Source: Mycolicibacterium wolinskyi
Lineage (GTDB): Bacteria; Actinomycetota; Actinomycetes; Mycobacteriales; Mycobacteriaceae
Assembly: GCF_002101965.1 (NCBI RefSeq)
Contig: NZ_LQQA01000031.1
Coordinates: 62,001-126,000 of the forward strand
DNA: 64,000 nt
Direction: 5' to 3'
Part shown: one piece after another, positions 60,393 to 64,000 of the stretch
How the letters are laid out: the number at the start of each line of letters is the position of its first letter
Numbering within the stretch: the first letter of the stretch is position 1
Made by a program: the position numbers and the translations under genes
The notes under the pieces: model-generated
The model's database searches: none
What the model was told of the DNA's origin: nothing
The model's input: only the letters and a program-made list of their open reading frames with translations

Positions 60393-60959
60393 CTAGGCAG
60401 CCTTGTCGAGCAGATCGACGATGCCGGCACGCAAATCCTCCGCGCTGACGTGTTCGGTCACCAGGCTGACGGTGTAATCGTCTCCGCCGCGGAGAATGCC
60501 GAGCAGGATGTGCTCGCATCCGATGACATTGTCCTTGTGCACCAAGGCTTCCCGGAGCGCGAGTTCAAGGACTTTCTTGGCGGGCTTGGTGAACGGGATG
60601 TGCCCGCGACGTCGACTGCGGCGCCCGGACCGGCGCAGCGCATTGTCGAACGCATCGGCCCCGAACGTCTGATTGATGTTGTCGCGCACCGCCCGGAGGT
60701 CGATCCCGATCGAGCGCAGCGCCTCCGCGTCGGCATCGAAGGACTCGTCACCGGGCGCGTCGGCGGCGACCAACTTCCCGCGCACGACATCGGCCGTGAG
60801 CCCGAATCCGGCCAGCAATGCCGATAATTCGCGACCTGAGCTCTGCAGCACGCCGACCAGGATGTGCTCGGGCCGGATGTCGTTTGCCGCGAGCTCGCGG
60901 GCCTCCTCTTGTGCCAGCACCACGGCGACACGGGCGTGCCGGCTGAACCGTTCGAACAT
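60393..60959 (-). CDS. Stand-alone double Clp N-domain protein
   Basis: A 188-aa protein consisting of two ClpC-type N-domain repeats: residues 1-70 (FSRHARVAVVLAQEEARELA, IRPEHILVGVLQ) and about 108-180 (FTKPAKKVLELALREAL, GCEHILLGILR), joined by a basic linker GRRSRRRG. There is no ATPase domain. It resembles ClpC2-like proteins of mycobacteria, which bind ClpC-targeting cyclic peptides or recruit substrates. It follows an HTH gene by one base. Confidence 0.85.
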   Translation of the reverse strand: MFERFSRHARVAVVLAQEEARELAANDIRPEHILVGVLQSSGRELSALLAGFGLTADVVRGKLVAADAPGDESFDADAEALRSIGIDLRAVRDNINQTFGADAFDNALRRSGRRSRRRGHIPFTKPAKKVLELALREALVHKDNVIGCEHILLGILRGGDDYTVSLVTEHVSAEDLRAGIVDLLDKAA

Positions 60960-60960
60960 G

Positions 60961-61176
60961 TCACTTCCTCCGGTTGTGTTTCTGATGCACGGCCTGGCGG
61001 CTGACCTCGAGCGCATCGGCGATCGCCTGCCAGCTCCAGCCCTGTTCGCGCGCATTCGCGACGTGGATGGCCTCCAACCGCTCCTGCAACCGCTGCAGCG
61101 CCCGCACCGCGCGTAATCCGACGGCGGGATCCGAGCTGCTGACCCCGTCGGTGATCAGTGCATCGATTTCACTCAC
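60961..61176 (-). CDS. Small HTH protein paired with Clp-N gene
   Basis: A 71-aa protein whose C-terminal half is a helix-turn-helix (WSWQAIADALEVSRQAVHQKHNRR), typical of the short actinobacterial regulators found directly before Clp-N genes. GTG 61176. It probably regulates its own two-gene operon through the inverted repeat upstream. Confidence 0.8.
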   Translation of the reverse strand: MSEIDALITDGVSSSDPAVGLRAVRALQRLQERLEAIHVANAREQGWSWQAIADALEVSRQAVHQKHNRRK

Positions 61177-61178
61177 GT

Positions 61179-61213
61179 TGTCAACGTACCTCGCGTGTCA
61201 AGAAACCTTGACA
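61179..61213. promoter_or_regulatory. Candidate operator/promoter of the HTH-ClpN operon
   Basis: TGTCAAG (61196-61202) and CTTGACA (61207-61213) form a perfect 7-4-7 inverted repeat, and a further TTGTCAA lies at 61179-61185. On the minus strand the left arm reads CTTGACA and contains a -35-like TTGACA. The HTH protein is the likely ligand. Confidence 0.55.
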
Positions 61214-61232
61214 GCGGATGTCCGTCGCCCTG

Positions 61233-61292
61233 CCGAGCAGACGCGTGGGTACCCGCAGACGACGTTTTACGGGTACCCACGCGTCTGCTCGC
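61233..61292. repeat. 60-bp palindromic repeat, copy 4
   Basis: The arms read CGAGCAGACGCGTGGGTACCCG and pair almost perfectly with the right half; the centre is GCAGACGACGTTTTAC, unlike copies 2 and 3. It lies in the gap between the divergent HTH gene and the response-regulator gene. Confidence 0.88.
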
Positions 61293-61409
61293 GAGGGAAC
61301 GGTGCCCGCTACACCGACCCAACCGCCCTCACTCGCCGTTTTTTACGCAGATGCGGAATGATGGGTCGGCCTGGGATAAACCGGGCGAACCGGCGCGGGA
61401 AGGACCGTG

Positions 61410-62063
61410 ATGAGTGCGCTGCGAGTCGTCGTTGCCGACGACGACGTACTTCTGCGTGAAGGGCTTGCCAGCCTGCTCGACCGATCTGGGTTCGAGGTCG
61501 TCGGGCAGGCGGCCGACGCGACGGAACTGCTTGCGCTCGTGCGTGATCATGCACCGCAACTCGCGGTCGTCGACATCCGGATGCCCCCCACGCACACCAC
61601 CGAGGGCCTCGACGCGGCCAAGGTCATCCGCACCGAGTCGCCCGACACCGGAATCCTGGTGCTCTCGGCCCACGTCGAAGTCGAGCACGCGACCGAACTG
61701 CTCGCCAGCGGCCACGGCATCGGCTACCTGCTCAAGACACGCGTCACCGACGTCGGCGATTTCGTGGAGACCCTCGAGCGGATCGCCAAGGGCGCCTCGG
61801 TGGTGGACCCGGCCCTGGTGTCCGAGCTCGTGTCGGCTCGGCGCCGCGACGACCCATTGGCCGCGCTGAGCGCCCGCGAGCACGAAGTGCTGGTGCTGAT
61901 GGCCGAGGGCCGGTCGAACGCCGGCATCGCCCGCCGCCTGTGGGTCACCGAGGGCACCGTGGAAAAGCATGTCCGCAGCATCCTGACCAAGCTGAATCTG
62001 AACGAAGAGGCCGACGATCACCGCCGGGTGCGCGCGGTGATCACGTATCTGGAAGCGCGCTAG
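61410..62063 (+). CDS. NarL/LuxR family response regulator
   Basis: A 217-aa regulator. Receiver residues 4-120 carry phosphoacceptor D55 (VVDIRMPP). The LuxR helix-turn-helix (about 150-210) contains LSAREHEVLVLMAEGRSNAGIARRL and VEKHVRSILTKL. ATG 61410 follows GGGAAGGA; an overlapping GTG 61407 is possible. No sensor kinase is adjacent. It overlaps the convergent TRAP gene by 23 bases. Confidence 0.87.
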   Translation: MSALRVVVADDDVLLREGLASLLDRSGFEVVGQAADATELLALVRDHAPQLAVVDIRMPPTHTTEGLDAAKVIRTESPDTGILVLSAHVEVEHATELLASGHGIGYLLKTRVTDVGDFVETLERIAKGASVVDPALVSELVSARRRDDPLAALSAREHEVLVLMAEGRSNAGIARRLWVTEGTVEKHVRSILTKLNLNEEADDHRRVRAVITYLEAR

Positions 62064-64000
62064 CCCGCCGCAACACGAGGTGCAGGACCAGCGCCACGAC
62101 CAGGAGCCCCGCTCCCACTGCGATCGTCACCGGATGCAGGTAGAGCAGCAGCGCCGCCGCCGGCGCACACAGGATCCGCTCGGGCCACCCGGCCTGACGG
62201 ATCATCCACCCGCCCGTCAACACCGCGAGCGCGGCAACGGCCAGCGCGGCGACCGCCCCGGTCCACACCATGTCACCGAACGACCGCAGCCCGAGCAGCC
62301 CCTCACCGTTGTCGGTCAGCACGAACGCGAATGGCACCAAGAACGCAGGCAGCGTGTACTTCCAGGTCTGCATCATCGTGGCGATCACCCGGCCGCCGGT
62401 GATCGCCGATGCTGCGACGGCGGCGAGCGCGGTCGGTGGCGTCACCTCGGACAGCACCGCGAAATAGAAGACGAACATGGCCGCGGCGGGCGCGGCGACA
62501 CCGAGATCCTGCAGCGCCGGACCGACGATGACCCAGCTGATGACGAACGACGCCGTCACCGGCACGGCCAACCCGAGGATCGACACCGCAACGGCGGCGA
62601 ACAGGGCCGTGAAAATCAGTACCGCCGTTGGGTTTTCACTGATGAATCGGGCGGTGTTGACGAGGATCGAGTTCAGCTGCAGGCCGAGGCCGGTGCGGGT
62701 GATCATCGCCGCGATGACGCCGGCGGCAGCGCACACGGCCGCGACCGAGAGCACGCCCCGCACTCCAGTCGCCAGCGCCGTGTACAGCCGGGCCGGGGTG
62801 AGCCGGTGTTCGCGATCCAGGTACGACAGGACGATCTGGATCAGCGTCGCGTACACGACGGCACGGACCGCCGAGATGTCCATCGCGAGGAACACCACGA
62901 TCAGCACGAGCGAGATCAGGTGGTAACCGAATCTGCCGAGTAGACGCAGGCTTGATGCGGCACTGACCTCGACATCGCGCGTACCGTAGCGCCGCGCGTC
63001 GATCTCGACGGCGAGCAGGATGCCGAGGTAGTAGAGGATCGTCGGCAACACGGCCCACAGCAGCACGGTCAGGTAGGACACCCCGAGGTACTCGGCGATG
63101 ATGAACGCCGCCGCGCCAAGGGTCGGCGGCGACAGGATTGCGCCGATGCCCGCGGCGGCCAGCATGCCGCCCGCGTTCTCCTTCGGGTAACCGGCCTTCT
63201 GCAGCACCGGCCAGCAGACCGAGCCGAGGCTGACGGTGGTCGCGGTGCCCGACCCGGACACACTTCCCAGGAGAAACCCGGCCAGCGTGACGGTGCGGCC
63301 CGGGGCGGCTCGCGATCGGCGGAACGCGGCGAACGACAGGTCGATGAAGAACTTGCTGGCCCCCGACGCGTCGAGCACCGCACCGTAGATGGTGAACAGC
63401 ACGATGTAGGTGGCCGCGACGTCCAGCGGCACCCCATAGATGCCGGTTGCCTGGATGAACGACGCACTGATGATCTGGTCCCAGTCGACGCCTGCGTGGG
63501 CGATCGCCGCGCCCTGCGGCAGATATCCCCCGTAGTAGGCGTAGGCGAGCGCGAGCAGACACACGATCGGCAGTGCGGCCCCGGTGGTGCGCCGGCACGC
63601 CTCCAGCACGAGCAGCAACACGATCGACCCGACAATCACGTCGAGCGCGGCGGGGGTGCCCTGCCTGCTCAGGAACTCATCGAAACCCCCGCCGGCACCG
63701 GCGATCTCGAACGGCAACACCGGATACAGGCAGGCCACCAACGCCACCGCGGCAAGCAACCAGTCCACCGGCGTCGGGTTGTCGGACTGGTCCTGCGGTG
63801 CCGCGTCATCGCGCGACCGCCGACGCAACCGCACCCCCGAGCGGTAACACAGCAACGTCAGTGGCAGCACCGCCGCCAGGAACACGATCAGCGAGAACTG
63901 GTTGCCCTGCGCGAGTGGGAAGAACACCTGCACGGCCGCGAACAGTCCGAGCAGCACGCAGCCCGCGGCCACGGCGTGCCCGACCCAACCGGTCAACCGT
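62041..64000 (-). CDS. TRAP transporter fused permease, 5' end outside window
   Basis: At least 651 aa of a fused small-plus-large TRAP permease (about 4 plus 12-14 membrane helices), open at the right edge. The large-subunit motifs GSVSGSGTATTVSLG, AAAGIGAILSPPTLGAAAFIIAEY and FAVLSEVTPPTA are clear. TRAP systems import organic acids with a periplasmic binding protein, which would lie to the right if present. The C-terminus overlaps the response regulator. Confidence 0.9.
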   Translation of the reverse strand, partial: RLTGWVGHAVAAGCVLLGLFAAVQVFFPLAQGNQFSLIVFLAAVLPLTLLCYRSGVRLRRRSRDDAAPQDQSDNPTPVDWLLAAVALVACLYPVLPFEIAGAGGGFDEFLSRQGTPAALDVIVGSIVLLLVLEACRRTTGAALPIVCLLALAYAYYGGYLPQGAAIAHAGVDWDQIISASFIQATGIYGVPLDVAATYIVLFTIYGAVLDASGASKFFIDLSFAAFRRSRAAPGRTVTLAGFLLGSVSGSGTATTVSLGSVCWPVLQKAGYPKENAGGMLAAAGIGAILSPPTLGAAAFIIAEYLGVSYLTVLLWAVLPTILYYLGILLAVEIDARRYGTRDVEVSAASSLRLLGRFGYHLISLVLIVVFLAMDISAVRAVVYATLIQIVLSYLDREHRLTPARLYTALATGVRGVLSVAAVCAAAGVIAAMITRTGLGLQLNSILVNTARFISENPTAVLIFTALFAAVAVSILGLAVPVTASFVISWVIVGPALQDLGVAAPAAAMFVFYFAVLSEVTPPTALAAVAASAITGGRVIATMMQTWKYTLPAFLVPFAFVLTDNGEGLLGLRSFGDMVWTGAVAALAVAALAVLTGGWMIRQAGWPERILCAPAAALLLYLHPVTIAVGAGLLVVALVLHLVLRRASALPDT

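Noticed and set aside
61196..61213. HspR-type HAIR element before the HTH-ClpN genes
   Set aside because: HAIR is CTTGAGT-N7-ACTCAAG. The repeat here has the opposite arm order and a four-base spacer.
1..64000. CRISPR array, tRNA, rRNA, integrase or insertion sequence
   Set aside because: No spaced direct repeats of CRISPR size, no tRNA-like cloverleaf noticed, no transposase or integrase motif in any frame read. A covariance-model search was not possible, so a missed small RNA cannot be excluded.

Overview
The window looks like chromosome of a fast-growing, high-GC mycobacterium (Mycolicibacterium type). The evidence is an MmpS/MmpL pair with an Rv0455c-like secreted protein, two DUF3349 proteins, mycothiol-type arsenate reductases, frequent GTG starts and ATGA/GTGA gene overlaps. 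It also contains a broken-up version of the block that M. tuberculosis carries as Rv0534c-Rv0545c: menA, mtnP/pnp, galE3, Rv0539, Rv0540, Rv0541c, menE, Rv0543c, Rv0544c and pitA. Those names rest on remembered protein features and gene order; no search was run. No rRNA, tRNA, CRISPR array, phage or intact insertion sequence was seen.

Layout. 0-8.4 kb: an SDR gene, then a translationally coupled minus-strand operon (APC permease, two SDRs, ureohydrolase, frameshifted polysaccharide deacetylase) facing a PucR-type activator, then a glyoxalase-fold protein and a TetR regulator. 8.4-12.2 kb: mmpS, mmpL and an Rv0455c-like gene in one overlapping operon. 12.4-16.05 kb: pitA, Rv0544c-like, DUF3349, then (plus strand) a second DUF3349 gene and menE, with a PHO-box-like repeat between the two arms. 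16.05-34.9 kb: accessory block between menE and the Rv0541c homologue. It holds an ArsR/ArsI divergon, two facing aromatic-catabolism clusters separated by a composite pseudogene, and an arsR-acr3-arsC-arsC operon. 34.9-41.5 kb: Rv0541c-like membrane protein, a five-gene minus-strand operon (GT2, DUF2064 transferase, methyltransferase, membrane molybdoenzyme, small membrane protein) and a divergent two-component system. 41.5-54.4 kb: second accessory block with nitronate monooxygenase, IclR/aspartase/MFS, and IclR/MHS transporter/sulfatase/DUF202 x2/glpK/glpD. 54.4-59.3 kb: hydrolase, nuclease-fold protein, galE, mtnP, a small acidic protein and menA. 59.3-64 kb: an AbiEi/DUF559-like gene between two copies of a 60-bp palindromic repeat, a double Clp-N protein with an HTH partner, an orphan NarL-type regulator and a TRAP permease cut by the right edge.

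How the genes work together. menE and menA serve menaquinone synthesis, and mtnP serves methylthioadenosine salvage. pitA imports phosphate. The mmp operon probably exports a lipid or siderophore. The arsenic genes cover arsenate reduction, arsenite efflux and organoarsenical cleavage. Each aromatic cluster pairs a flavin monooxygenase with an extradiol-type dioxygenase and an FAH-family hydrolase, that is ring hydroxylation, ring cleavage and C-C hydrolysis. The 47-54 kb operon couples a transporter and a sulfatase to glycerol kinase and glycerol-3-phosphate dehydrogenase, which suggests use of a glycerol-yielding sulfate ester. A four-copy 60-bp palindrome with GCGAGCAGACGC ends is scattered through intergenic gaps at both ends of the window.
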